Shown one piece after another: positions 7,759 to 15,213 of a stretch of 16,247 nt of DNA; positions within the stretch are counted from its first letter, which is position 1; every line of letters begins with the position of its first letter. The notes below the pieces were generated by a model. It saw nothing but the letters and a program-made list of their open reading frames with translations, was not told where the DNA came from and ran no database searches. Source of the DNA: Azoarcus sp. (GTDB lineage Bacteria > Pseudomonadota > Gammaproteobacteria > Burkholderiales > Rhodocyclaceae); NCBI GenBank assembly GCA_031258035.1, contig JAIRNL010000098.1:1-16247 (forward strand), given 5' to 3'. A program made the translations under genes and the position numbers.

Positions 7759-8781
7759 TCAACCCACGGCTCTGGCTTCCACCGTCGGCTGGTTTTCCTC
7801 TTCCTCGTCATCGTAGTAGTCGCCATCGTCCTCATCCTCATGATCCGGACTCAGGCGCACGCTCTTGGCAACGATGCCTTTTTCGCCGCGCGAAGTGACG
7901 AACGTCACCCTGTCGTCATAACGCAGATCGTCGATGCCGACGTCGATCAGGTCGCTGGCATGGAAGAAATAGTTGTCGCTGCCCGTTATCGGCTTGATGA
8001 AACCGTAACCCTTGCCGGCAATGAGGTTGACGATGGTTCCCTGGCACTCGGCGCCCTCGATGAAATCCGCCGGCAGCGCACGCGGCGTATCACGGTGGTT
8101 AGAGCGCCAATCCCAGTCGCTGGCGCTGCTCTGCGGCAGGAACAGGTTATCGACCAGGGTATCGTGCCGCCGGGCGCGATCGTCGATCAGCGGCTTCATC
8201 AGCACCGGGTAGGTGACGCGGTCGATCAGACCGGTCGACACCTGGGTACGCATCGTGCGTCCGTCCTCGCGCTCATACTCGAACTCCCAGCCCAGCAGCA
8301 TTACCCGCGCCCCCAGGGTGTTGAGCTTGCGCACGAGCGGAACGAAATCGCCATCGCCAGTGATGAGCACGCAGACATCGTAATTCTTGAGGCTGGTCAT
8401 CTCATAGGCTTCGAGCGCCAGCCAGACGTCGATGCGCTTTTCCTCGAAAGACCCGTCGGGGCGGGAAGCCAGGTGCTGCTGGAAAAGCGCGATGTCGGCG
8501 CGTGTGAGCGCATCCTCGAAGACCCGGTCGGAAAACAACCGATCCTGCTCCGCCGCCTGTTGCGCGGTCAGGCGCCCCTGGAAATACGTCGCGTCCACGA
8601 TCTGGCAACGGCTGTGGGCAACCCCTTCGCGCTGCGCGACCTCGGCGACGATGAAATCGTGCACCCCTCGGAACGACAGGCGAGCCCTCCGTTCATGCTG
8701 GTACAGATAATAGCTGCTGACCTTGAAGAAGTAAGCGCCATCGTAGAACACCGCTATACGGCAAATGTCTTTTTCTCTCAT
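7759..8781 (-). CDS. NYN (PIN-like) nuclease domain fused to a cold-shock RNA-binding domain
   Basis: The protein has 340 residues. The N-terminal part (about 8-200) is a LabA-like NYN domain: RIAVFYDGAYFF with Asp14, RIDVWLALEAY with Asp118, and LITGDGDFVPLV with Asp143 and Asp145, the acidic set expected to bind metal for RNA cleavage. Residues 244-312 form a cold-shock domain with RNP1-like KGYGFI (257-262) and RNP2-like YFFHAS (271-276). A strongly acidic tail follows (313-329, mostly Asp/Glu). Together this suggests a cytoplasmic ribonuclease or RNA-processing factor that binds single-stranded RNA through its own OB fold. The target is unknown. The start at 8781 has AGGA in a good Shine-Dalgarno position. 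It lies 130 bp downstream of cysS on the same strand, so readthrough from cysS is possible. Confidence 0.85.
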   Translation of the reverse strand: MREKDICRIAVFYDGAYFFKVSSYYLYQHERRARLSFRGVHDFIVAEVAQREGVAHSRCQIVDATYFQGRLTAQQAAEQDRLFSDRVFEDALTRADIALFQQHLASRPDGSFEEKRIDVWLALEAYEMTSLKNYDVCVLITGDGDFVPLVRKLNTLGARVMLLGWEFEYEREDGRTMRTQVSTGLIDRVTYPVLMKPLIDDRARRHDTLVDNLFLPQSSASDWDWRSNHRDTPRALPADFIEGAECQGTIVNLIAGKGYGFIKPITGSDNYFFHASDLIDVGIDDLRYDDRVTFVTSRGEKGIVAKSVRLSPDHEDEDDGDYYDDEEEENQPTVEARAVG

Positions 8782-8849
8782 TTGATTTTCCTGCCTTCAA
8801 AACATCGAATCTGGCCGAAACCGAACTCCCTCCGGTTGCGACAACACTT

Positions 8850-8878
8850 GGCCCGGACGTCCTTGCCCGGGCCGGGCC
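8850..8878 (-). terminator. Possible hairpin after cysS
   Basis: GGCCCGG (8850-8856) can pair with CCGGGCC at 8867-8873, or with the second copy at 8872-8878. It lies in the 130-bp gap between the cysS stop and the NYN gene. No U-tract follows on the minus strand, so it may be an attenuating hairpin or simply GC-rich sequence. Confidence 0.3.
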
Positions 8879-8911
8879 CACAACACCATCAACGCAACAT
8901 GGGCAAATCTC

Positions 8912-10300
8912 TCAAACACGCCGCCAACTCGTCCCTTGCGGGCCGTCCTCGAGCACGATGCCGGCCTCGCGCAACTCGGCGCGCAGGCGGTCGGCCTCGG
9001 CGAAATCGCGCACTTTCTTGGCCGCCGCGCGGGCGACGATGTGTGCTTCGATCGCCGCGGCATCCCACTCCGCGGCCTGACTCCCGGCGCCGGCCTGAAG
9101 AAATTCGCGCGCCTCGCGCCCGAGCAGTCCCAGCACCCGTGCCAGGGCGCGAAGCTGCCCGGCAAGCCTGGCGTCCCCGCTGCGATTGGACTCGTTGGCG
9201 AGCTCGAAGAGCGCTGCCAATGCTTCGACGGTGTTGAAATCTTCGTCCATCGCCGCCCGAAAACGTTCCCCCCAGGGCGTCGACCAGTCGATCGGCGGGG
9301 TTTCACCAACCGGTACCGCCTTCACCGCGGTATAGAGCCTCGTGAGCGCCTGACGGGCATCGTCGAGGTGAAGAGCGGAATAATTGAGCGGACTGCGATA
9401 GTGCGCGCGCAGGATGAAAAAGCGCACCACTTCGGGGTCGTACCTGGCGAGCACGTCGCGGATCGTGGTGAAATTGCCGAGAGACTTCGACATTTTTTCA
9501 TCATCGACGCGCACGAAACCATTATGTATCCAGTAGTTTACAAAGTGACAGCCGTTCGCGCCCTCGGACTGGGCAATCTCGTTCTCGTGGTGTGGAAACT
9601 GCAAATCCTGCCCACCGCCGTGGATGTCGAAATGGGCGCCAAGAAACCTGGCGCTCATCGCCGAACATTCGATGTGCCAACCTGGCCGGCCGCGCCCCCA
9701 GGGCGAATCCCACTTCGCTTCCTCTGGCTCATCGGCCTTGGCCTGTTTCCAGAGCACGAAATCGAGCGGATCGTTCTTGTCGCCGACCACGCTCACCCGC
9801 TCGCCTGCGCGCAGTTCGTCCACCGACTTGCCCGACAGACAGCCGTAATCCGGAAAACCACGCACCGCATAGCACACATCGCCGTTGGCGGCGACATAGG
9901 CAAGCCCCTTTTCTTCGAGGCGGGCGATGATCTCCAGCATGCTGTCGACGCACTCGGTCGCTTTCGGCTCGAAGTCCGGCCGCAGCACGCCGAGAGCGTC
10001 GGCGTCCTCGTGCATCGCCGCGATGAAGCGGCTGGTCAGCGCATGGATGGATTCGCCGTTTTCCCGCGCCCGGCGGATGATCTTGTCGTCAATATCGGTG
10101 ATGTTGCGCACGTAGCGCACTTCCAGGCCACTGGCGCGCAGCCAGCGCACCACCATGTCGAAAACCACCATCACACGGGCGTGGCCGAGATGACAGTAAT
10201 CATAAACTGTCATGCCGCAAACATATATTCCGACACGTCCGGCTTCGATGGGGCGAAAAACTTCTTTACTGCGGCTGAGTGTGTTGTATATCGTGAGCAT
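8912..10300 (-). CDS. cysS: Cysteinyl-tRNA synthetase
   Basis: The protein charges tRNA-Cys with cysteine using ATP, in the cytoplasm. Its 462 residues match the usual class I CysRS length. It starts MLTIYNTLSR, the standard N-terminus. Visible landmarks are the zinc ligand in VCGMTVYD (Cys28), HIGH-type HLGH (37-40), the zinc segments HIECSAM and GGGQDLQFPHHENE, and KMSKS at 269-273. The frame stays open upstream to about 10627, but that extension covers the promoter region and does not resemble the family, so ATG at 10298-10300 was chosen. It is divergent from the secreted cyclophilin gene across 181 bp. The C-terminus (about 385-462) is the expected helical and anticodon-binding part, ending GTSWRRV. 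No odd features. Confidence 0.97.
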   Translation of the reverse strand: MLTIYNTLSRSKEVFRPIEAGRVGIYVCGMTVYDYCHLGHARVMVVFDMVVRWLRASGLEVRYVRNITDIDDKIIRRARENGESIHALTSRFIAAMHEDADALGVLRPDFEPKATECVDSMLEIIARLEEKGLAYVAANGDVCYAVRGFPDYGCLSGKSVDELRAGERVSVVGDKNDPLDFVLWKQAKADEPEEAKWDSPWGRGRPGWHIECSAMSARFLGAHFDIHGGGQDLQFPHHENEIAQSEGANGCHFVNYWIHNGFVRVDDEKMSKSLGNFTTIRDVLARYDPEVVRFFILRAHYRSPLNYSALHLDDARQALTRLYTAVKAVPVGETPPIDWSTPWGERFRAAMDEDFNTVEALAALFELANESNRSGDARLAGQLRALARVLGLLGREAREFLQAGAGSQAAEWDAAAIEAHIVARAAAKKVRDFAEADRLRAELREAGIVLEDGPQGTSWRRV

Positions 10301-10352
10301 GCCGGCTGCGGAGAGGAGCGCCGCGGCCCGGAAAGACGGCGCGGAACACATT

Positions 10353-10381
10353 TTGAGCGTAATAGGACTTGTTGCTAGAAT
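10353..10381 (+). promoter_or_regulatory. Sigma70-like promoter for the ppiA-ppiB-lpxH operon
   Basis: TTGAGC (10353-10358), an exact 17-bp spacer and TAGAAT (10376-10381) match consensus at four and five of six positions. The site is about 100 bp upstream of the secreted cyclophilin start. A second weaker candidate (TCGACT, 17 bp, TATAGC) lies farther downstream, near 10389-10417. No clear cysS promoter was recognised on the opposite strand in this gap. Confidence 0.5.
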
Positions 10382-10481
10382 CCGGCTTATCGACTGTTTG
10401 GAGACGGAAAAGTATAGCACGCGGTTTCGTCCGCCTTGGCAGCGTTCGCCCCGCAACCTTCGTAAATTTCCCGGAGCCCGC

Positions 10482-11123
10482 ATGATCCGACATCTCATCG
10501 CTTCCCTGGCCCTCGGCCTTTGTACGTTCGCGGCGCATGCCGCCAATCCCCAGGTGGAACTCAAGACCAGCCAGGGCGACATCGTCCTCGAACTCAACGA
10601 CGAGCTTGCCCCCAGGACGGTCGCCAACTTTGTGCAATACGTAAAATCCGGTCATTACGACGGCACGGTTTTCCATCGCGTCATCAGCGGCTTCATGATC
10701 CAGGGCGGCGGACTGGACAAGACGTTCAACGAAAAAGCAACCCGCGCCCCGGTCGAAAACGAGGCGCGGAACGGGCTCAGGAATGAGCTCGGCACCGTGG
10801 CGATGGCCCGTACTTCCGCGCCGCACTCGGCAACCGCGCAGTTCTTCATCAACGTCTCGAACAATCACTTCCTCGACCATCCCGGCCAGGACGGCTGGGG
10901 TTATGCCGTGTTCGGCAAAGTGGTCAAGGGCATGGACGTGGTGCAGAAAATCGCCCGCCTCCCGACCCGCTCCGCGGGTGCGCACAGTAACGTGCCCGTC
11001 GAGCCGGTCGTGATCGAATCGGCTCGTCTCCTTGAGGGCGCGCCTCCCGGGAAGACGCCGGAAAGCAAATCGGAAGGCGCTTCCCAAACCAAGTCGCCAG
11101 CCAGGTCGACAAAAACCAGATAA
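10482..11123 (+). CDS. ppiA: Secreted peptidyl-prolyl cis-trans isomerase (cyclophilin, PpiA-like)
   Basis: This should speed proline isomerisation during protein folding in the periplasm. It has 213 residues. A Sec signal peptide with cleavage after AHA (residue 20) is followed by a cyclophilin domain (about 24-187) with FHRVISGFMIQGGG, MARTSAPHSATAQFFINVSNN and GYAVFGKVVKGMDVV, which carry the active-site Arg, Met-Gln and Phe. A Lys/Ser/Thr-rich, basic C-terminal tail of about 25 residues is not part of the catalytic fold. ATG 10482 was chosen because GGAG lies at 10473-10476 and the signal peptide begins there; a longer open frame reaches 10212 but covers the promoter. ppiB starts 20 bp downstream. 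The two are clear paralogues, one exported and one not. Confidence 0.92.
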   Translation: MIRHLIASLALGLCTFAAHAANPQVELKTSQGDIVLELNDELAPRTVANFVQYVKSGHYDGTVFHRVISGFMIQGGGLDKTFNEKATRAPVENEARNGLRNELGTVAMARTSAPHSATAQFFINVSNNHFLDHPGQDGWGYAVFGKVVKGMDVVQKIARLPTRSAGAHSNVPVEPVVIESARLLEGAPPGKTPESKSEGASQTKSPARSTKTR

Positions 11124-11143
11124 ACAAACGGACAGGACGACAA

Positions 11144-11638
11144 ATGTCAGTCAAGCTACATACCAACCGCGGCACCATCACCCTCGAACTCGACGCCGAC
11201 AAGGCGCCGGTCACGGTCGAGAACTTTCTCGGCTACGCTCACGCCGGCCACTACGACAACACGGTATTCCACCGTGTGATCGACGGCTTCATGATCCAGG
11301 GAGGCGGCTTCGCGCCGGGGATGACGCAAAAGCCGACCCGGGAACCCATCAGGAACGAAGCCGACAACGGCCTCAGGAATACGCGCGGCACCATCGCCAT
11401 GGCCCGCACCGGCGATCCGCATTCCGCCACGGCGCAGTTCTTCATCAACGTGGCCAACAACGATTTCCTCGATTTCCGCGCCCCCGACCCGCAAGGTTGG
11501 GGGTATTGTGTGTTCGGTCGGGTCATCGACGGACTCGACGTGGTCGACGCTATTCGCGGGGTAAACACCGGCAACAAGGGGTTTCATCAGGATGTGCCCA
11601 AGGAAGATGTCATCATCGAGCGCGTGGAAGTCATCTGA
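11144..11638 (+). CDS. ppiB: Cytoplasmic peptidyl-prolyl cis-trans isomerase B
   Basis: The 164-residue protein is a complete single-domain cyclophilin with no signal peptide. It should act in cytoplasmic protein folding. Motifs are VFHRVIDGFMIQGGG, MARTGDPHSATAQFFINVANNDFLDF and GYCVFGRVIDGLDVVDAI. The length fits E. coli PpiB. AGGA at 11134-11137 gives a well-placed ribosome site. The gene sits between the exported paralogue (20 bp upstream) and lpxH (4 bp downstream), so one transcript probably carries all three. Confidence 0.95.
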   Translation: MSVKLHTNRGTITLELDADKAPVTVENFLGYAHAGHYDNTVFHRVIDGFMIQGGGFAPGMTQKPTREPIRNEADNGLRNTRGTIAMARTGDPHSATAQFFINVANNDFLDFRAPDPQGWGYCVFGRVIDGLDVVDAIRGVNTGNKGFHQDVPKEDVIIERVEVI

Positions 11639-11642
11639 TCCC

Positions 11643-12437
11643 ATGGCTGGCGACATATCGACCCCCCCCGATCTCCTGGCTGCGGCGAAACTGCCAGCCC
11701 TGTTCATCGCCGACCTGCACCTGAGCGCGACCTGCCCGGAAACCGCTGCCGCCTTTTTCGGGTTCCTCTCCGGCCCGGCGCGTCAGGCCGGCAGTCTCTT
11801 CATTCTCGGCGACCTGTTTGAATACTGGGCCGGCGACGACGATGTCGATTCACCTTTCAGCCGGGACGTGTGCGCGGCCCTGCGGGCAGTCGCCGCGAAC
11901 GGCGTCGCGGTTTTCTTCATGCCCGGCAACCGTGATCTTCTCGCCGGCAACGGTTTCGCCGCAGCCTCCCACGCGCGGATGTTGCCCGACCCGGTCTTGG
12001 TTCGCTTCGGTGCGCAAACGCTGCTGCTCTCCCATGGCGACATGTTTTGTACAGAAGACATCGCCTACCAGAACTACCGCCGCCAGGTGCGCGATCCGGC
12101 TTGGCAGACCGGTTTCCTCGCCCAGCCGCTTACCACGCGGCGCGAGTTCATCGAAAAGGTGCGTGACCAGAGCGAAACCGCCAAGCGAACCACGCGCGCT
12201 GAAATCATGGATGTCAACACCGACGCGGTCACCAACCTGTTGCGGGCACATGATTACCCGTCGCTCATCCACGGGCACACGCATCGCCCCGGCCACCACA
12301 CCTACATGCTCGATGGCCACCGCTGCGAGCGCTACGTGCTCGCCGACTGGCACGACCATCCGGTCTGGCTGACCTATGATGGCGCAGCGTTCAGCGTAAA
12401 CAACCGCGCGACCGCAACCAGCGCCGCCGAAAGATAA
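11643..12437 (+). CDS. lpxH: UDP-2,3-diacylglucosamine diphosphatase
   Basis: LpxH removes UMP from UDP-2,3-diacylglucosamine to give lipid X, a step of lipid A synthesis at the inner membrane. The 264-residue protein has the metallophosphoesterase set in order: ADLHL (Asp24, His26), GDLFEYW (Asp57), GNRD (Asn96, Arg97), SHGD (His131) and HGHTHRP (His210, His212). The motif spacing fits LpxH rather than general phosphodiesterases. An N-terminal extension of about 15 residues precedes the usual start of the fold; ATG 11643 is the first one after the ppiB stop (4 bp gap), although no strong Shine-Dalgarno sequence is seen. The C-terminal 15-20 residues look poorly conserved. It is the last gene of the operon and is followed by a strong hairpin. 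Confidence 0.95.
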   Translation: MAGDISTPPDLLAAAKLPALFIADLHLSATCPETAAAFFGFLSGPARQAGSLFILGDLFEYWAGDDDVDSPFSRDVCAALRAVAANGVAVFFMPGNRDLLAGNGFAAASHARMLPDPVLVRFGAQTLLLSHGDMFCTEDIAYQNYRRQVRDPAWQTGFLAQPLTTRREFIEKVRDQSETAKRTTRAEIMDVNTDAVTNLLRAHDYPSLIHGHTHRPGHHTYMLDGHRCERYVLADWHDHPVWLTYDGAAFSVNNRATATSAAER

Positions 12438-12475
12438 AGACCACGACCACGGCCCGGCTGCTTTCTCCGCGCCAG

Positions 12476-12519
12476 GCGGGAAAAGGAAGAGAAGTCAGAG
12501 ACGACGCTTCCTTTTCCGC
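12476..12519. terminator. Strong hairpin between lpxH and the small membrane gene
   Basis: GGAAAAGGAAG (12479-12489) pairs perfectly with CTTCCTTTTCC (12507-12517); allowing one bulged G extends the stem to GCG/CGC. The loop is 17 nt. It lies 38 bp after the lpxH stop and 11 bp beyond the stop of the convergent membrane gene, so it fits a bidirectional terminator. It lacks a long U-tract outside the stem. Confidence 0.6.
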
Positions 12520-12529
12520 TCTGGTTCGC

Positions 12530-12844
12530 TCAGATGATGCGCGTATGCCAACCCATCAAGCCAGCCAGGAAAAACAGGATGAAACCGCTCCAGAACAACG
12601 CGAGGGCATAGCGCCTTCGGACGACCAGCCCATACCCCATCAGACACGACGAGGTTACGACGCAAAACAGGATCCCAGGGAAAGAAGCGCCGATCCCTAT
12701 GCCGATCGTGATCGGCACGAGAATCAGCGCGACCGCCCCCATGACGGAGGACGAGTGAATGAAAAAAGCCAGGAAAATGATGCTGAGGATAAACAGCAGC
12801 CCACTGAACAATGTCAGGTAATACTTCCCGTTCGTCATACGCAT
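12530..12844 (-). CDS. Small hydrophobic membrane protein of unknown function, about four TM helices
   Basis: The protein has 104 residues and is highly hydrophobic. Likely membrane segments are about 8-29, 33-52, 54-74 and 80-98, with a basic RRR loop at 76-78 that would face the cytoplasm. I do not recognise a family. ATG 12844 is supported by an excellent ribosome site, AAGGAGGGG, about 8 nt upstream. This makes it a better gene than the overlapping open frame on the same strand (12495-12875). It is convergent with lpxH and preceded by a gene-poor stretch with a redoxin remnant. No enzymatic motif is visible. It may be a small transporter-like or stress membrane protein, but nothing supports a choice. 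Confidence 0.65.
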   Translation of the reverse strand: MRMTNGKYYLTLFSGLLFILSIIFLAFFIHSSSVMGAVALILVPITIGIGIGASFPGILFCVVTSSCLMGYGLVVRRRYALALFWSGFILFFLAGLMGWHTRII

Positions 12845-13070
12845 GATTGCAACCCCTCCTTTTTAATTGCGCCACGGCGCTACGGCGCCGTTAGTATTTC
12901 TCTCTGCCTTTCGGGCTATTGAATGATTGTTTGTCTCCGCCCTGCCGGACACTCGATGAAAGCGACGCGCTCCATCGCCCCCCGTCCGGCGCGGACAGTT
13001 GGGAAAACAATGGCTCCGCCCGGGCAACCCCGTGCCGGACTTGAGCCAGCATCGGGTTCCCTTGCGAAAC
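12845..13070. other. Gene-poor stretch upstream of the small membrane gene
   Basis: No convincing gene is seen on either strand. A hairpin CGGCGC-tacg-GCGCCG (12875-12890) lies in the probable leader of the membrane gene and is followed on the plus strand by a T-rich run. Frames reading from the redoxin remnant continue open here but lose similarity to that family. Confidence 0.4.
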
Positions 13071-13223
13071 ATCCGACTTCCCCCGGTAGCGCGGTATCAC
13101 ATCCGCGCTGCCGCCAAAAAAATCAGGCGGACAAATAGTGTTGTTATAAGCGCGAGCGACGGCCCGTGTCTCATCACAGGCATAGAAGAACGGGAGACCC
13201 ACTCGCTCGGCAAGAATAAACAT
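13071..13223 (-). pseudogene. Remnant of an AhpC/TSA-type redoxin (thioredoxin-fold) gene
   Basis: About 51 codons on the minus strand read like the middle of a redoxin family I know from memory: LAERVGLPFFYACDET, then AVARAYNNTICPPDFF, then a YRGKSD segment. Intact relatives have a pattern like PFPYLxDETQxVARAYGAxCTPDFFxFD...YRGRLD. The N-terminal half with the usual NHCPYV-type motif is missing: the same frame meets a stop near 13275. The expected C-terminal part (a segment ending near GCSIKW) is not found in any of the three frames downstream. The open frame continues to 12891 without similarity. It therefore looks like a truncated, decayed fragment, though a short diverged coding gene cannot be excluded. 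Confidence 0.5.
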
Positions 13224-13315
13224 GACAAAAAACTTTTTCTCCAGCAGCGGCGGCGATGACGCCTTTCCGATTCACACGGCGCAATGGCCGGGTTGCCTGG
13301 CTTGGACTTCGATGT

Positions 13316-14110
13316 TTACGACTGGCTCAGCCGCTGCCACTCCCTGAGCTTCTGCCGCACGCTTCTGAGTTCTTCGCGGTGACCGCGCCCGGCATGGCAC
13401 TCGTGCGCCATGTCGAGGATGGGCTCGCTCCCATCGACAGCCCTGTCGCACTTTGCAATGAAGTGCGCCATCACGTCGGGCTGCCGTACCCAATCCCGGA
13501 GCATGTCGCAAAGCGCCTGGTCGTCCGCCGCGAAGGAGTTCTCCAACATGCTCATATCCCTGTTGAAGCCCCAGAGCAGCAAATCCTTGAAGTGCAACAG
13601 GGCGGAAAGACGCCGGTCCTCGCTCCAGTCCTCGAGCAGCGGACGCAGGTCGAAATCGCCATGTGCGAGCATGATGATGATATCGACGATGTTTTCGATA
13701 TAGGGCGCATCGGGGGCGAAATCGCGGTCGTGGTATTGCGACAGGCAATGCGCGAAAAACGCCCGCGCCCAGGTCGAGAGCAACGCCTGTTCCTCGGCCG
13801 TCCAGGCTTCCTTGGCAAACGTCAGGCGATCCAGCGCGATTTCCGTCCAGAAATGCTGGAACTGAAAACGGCTGACGATCTCAAGGTAACGGGGCAAGAA
13901 ATGCTTGACCTCCCCCACCGGCGTTCTCTCGGCATGGGCGGCGAAGTGATACCGCCACAGAAGTTCGTCGGGAATCTCTCGCACGGACATCGTCCTGAGA
14001 CGCCTGTGACTCTCGCCGAGTCTGAAAAGGGAACACTGACATCCGAGGCTTTCCGGGGCAGGATAGGCGGCGAATGTCCGGTACGCGGTCTCGATGATGT
14101 CGTGCAACAT
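13316..14110 (-). CDS. Conserved hypothetical protein, function unknown
   Basis: The protein has 264 residues, is soluble and probably mostly helical, with no signal peptide or TM segment. The motifs MSVREIPDELLWRYHFAAH (41-59) and VKHFLPRYLEIV (68-79) recall, from memory, an uncharacterised proteobacterial family that usually has a small Cys cluster near residue 25; here it is Cys24 and Cys26. It is rich in Trp and His. No catalytic motif can be named. ATG 14110 has GGAG about 9 nt upstream. It lies 73 bp downstream of the LysR gene on the same strand, but a hairpin and an inverted repeat in that gap suggest its own expression. I assign no function. Confidence 0.75.
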   Translation of the reverse strand: MLHDIIETAYRTFAAYPAPESLGCQCSLFRLGESHRRLRTMSVREIPDELLWRYHFAAHAERTPVGEVKHFLPRYLEIVSRFQFQHFWTEIALDRLTFAKEAWTAEEQALLSTWARAFFAHCLSQYHDRDFAPDAPYIENIVDIIIMLAHGDFDLRPLLEDWSEDRRLSALLHFKDLLLWGFNRDMSMLENSFAADDQALCDMLRDWVRQPDVMAHFIAKCDRAVDGSEPILDMAHECHAGRGHREELRSVRQKLREWQRLSQS

Positions 14111-14113
14111 GGC

Positions 14114-14156
14114 GTAAACTCCGTTCCGGTTGCGTGAGAAATTACCGCGAGTTTAC
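14114..14156. repeat. Inverted repeat upstream of the hypothetical gene
   Basis: GTAAACTC (14114-14121) and GAGTTTAC (14149-14156) form a perfect 8-bp inverted repeat with a 27-nt spacer. One arm overlaps the ribosome-site region of the hypothetical gene. It could be a long-spaced operator or a leader hairpin. Confidence 0.4.
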
Positions 14157-14161
14157 TCCAA

Positions 14162-14176
14162 CCCCGGACGCCGGGG
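14162..14176 (-). terminator. Short GC hairpin after the LysR gene
   Basis: CCCCGG-acg-CCGGGG is a perfect 6-bp stem with a 3-nt loop, 8 bp past the LysR stop. No U-tract follows on the minus strand, so terminator activity is uncertain. Confidence 0.35.
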
Positions 14177-14183
14177 AGTAGCT

Positions 14184-15146
14184 TCACGTAATATTTACGT
14201 AAATATTTTTTTGCGCCCGCAAGCCCGCTTCGCCCACCCTCGCGCGCCCCGTGCGATGCCGGATCGCTACCGCTGCGTCTCCCCCCATGCGCTCCCGCAA
14301 AAACGCGATGAAACATTGTGTCTTCGCCGGAAGCAGACGGGTCTCGGTCATGGCGTATACGGGCAGCGGCGCGCCGTGCCATCGGGGCAGCACGCGGCGC
14401 AGCCTCCCATTGGCCAGATCGTCGGCGATGATGCACTCCGGCATCAGGATGACCCCCATGCCCAACGTCGCCAGCCGGCAGATCAGGCCCGCGCTGTTGA
14501 GCGTAAAGCGGCCCCTGATCGGGATCGTGACGGTTCGCTCGCCGTTGTGCAGCGTCCAGGCGCTGTCTTTCAGGATACCCAGGCACTCGTGCCGCGCCAG
14601 ATCGGCGGGGTCTTCCAGTTCGCCCGCCCGGTCAAGATAAGCCGGCGAAGCGTAAAGACAGGCCGAAAACGACGCCAGCGGGTGCGCGATCAATTGCGAA
14701 TCCTCGGGTTTTCCCACCCGTACCGCCACATCGAAAGGCTCGCTCACCAGATCGACCCGGCGGGGCGAAAGATCGAAATCGAACGCAATGCCGGGATAGC
14801 GGAGGGCGAACTCCGCGATCAGGGGCGCGACATGAACGCCCAGATCCGCGGGAAGCGAAGCGCGCAACACCCCGCTGGGTTGCGCGAGCATTTCGCCGAG
14901 CTGCTCGTGCGCGAGCCGGGCTTCGTCGACGATGCGCTTGCAGCGGCCAAAATAGATCCGGCCCGCCTCGGTCAATGCGATCTTTCGCGTCGTGCGATGC
15001 AGCAGGCGCAAGCCGATCGCCTTCTCCAGCGCGCCGATCCGCCGCGACAAGGTGGAATTCGGCATCCCGATCACCCCGGCGGCCGCGCGAAAGCTCCCGG
15101 CTTTCACCACTTCCACGAACAAGGCCATGTCGTCCAGAAATTCCAT
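14184..15146 (-). CDS. LysR-family transcriptional regulator
   Basis: The 320-residue protein has the LysR layout. A winged helix-turn-helix at the N-terminus (SFRAAAGVIGMPNSTLSRRIGALEKAIG, about 18-45) leads into LLHRTTRKIALTEAG, followed by a linker helix and a periplasmic-binding-like effector domain (about 90-295). It is divergent from the old-yellow-enzyme gene across 201 bp, the classic arrangement for a LysR activator and its target. It probably controls that gene and itself. The last 15 or so codons (GLRAQKNIYVNIT) fall in sharply AT-rich DNA and run past the usual family end, over an 18-bp palindrome. ATG 15146 has GGAG about 9 nt upstream and fits the family N-terminus (MEFLDDMALFVEVV). 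The effector is unknown. Confidence 0.93.
   Translation of the reverse strand: MEFLDDMALFVEVVKAGSFRAAAGVIGMPNSTLSRRIGALEKAIGLRLLHRTTRKIALTEAGRIYFGRCKRIVDEARLAHEQLGEMLAQPSGVLRASLPADLGVHVAPLIAEFALRYPGIAFDFDLSPRRVDLVSEPFDVAVRVGKPEDSQLIAHPLASFSACLYASPAYLDRAGELEDPADLARHECLGILKDSAWTLHNGERTVTIPIRGRFTLNSAGLICRLATLGMGVILMPECIIADDLANGRLRRVLPRWHGAPLPVYAMTETRLLPAKTQCFIAFLRERMGGDAAVAIRHRTGRARVGEAGLRAQKNIYVNIT
14190..14207. repeat. 18-bp perfect AT-rich palindrome at the 3' end of the LysR gene
   Basis: AATATTTACGTAAATATT is its own reverse complement. On the plus strand it runs into a T-tract to 14212. The segment also contains a near-direct repeat, ACGTAATATTT then ACGTAAATATTT. It overlaps codons for the last residues of the LysR protein. 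Composition differs sharply from the GC-rich surroundings. It could be a regulator site or a terminator-like element read on the plus strand. Confidence 0.6.
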
Positions 15147-15213
15147 GAAGATGGCTCCATCGAAACGGGCATTGCGCCGCCGAAACCCGCGCGAGGCTCT
15201 CCCGTCCTCCGAA

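Noticed and set aside
8936..10378. 480-codon plus-strand frame opposite cysS
   Set aside because: Shadow of cysS, which is identified by its HIGH, KMSKS and zinc motifs.
10301..10627. N-terminal extension of cysS
   Set aside because: The family start MLTIYNT is at 10300; the extension covers the divergent promoter region and has no family similarity.
12495..12875. 126-codon minus-strand frame overlapping the small membrane gene
   Set aside because: Arg-rich, no ribosome site; the overlapping 104-codon frame has a strong AAGGAGGGG and coherent TM helices.
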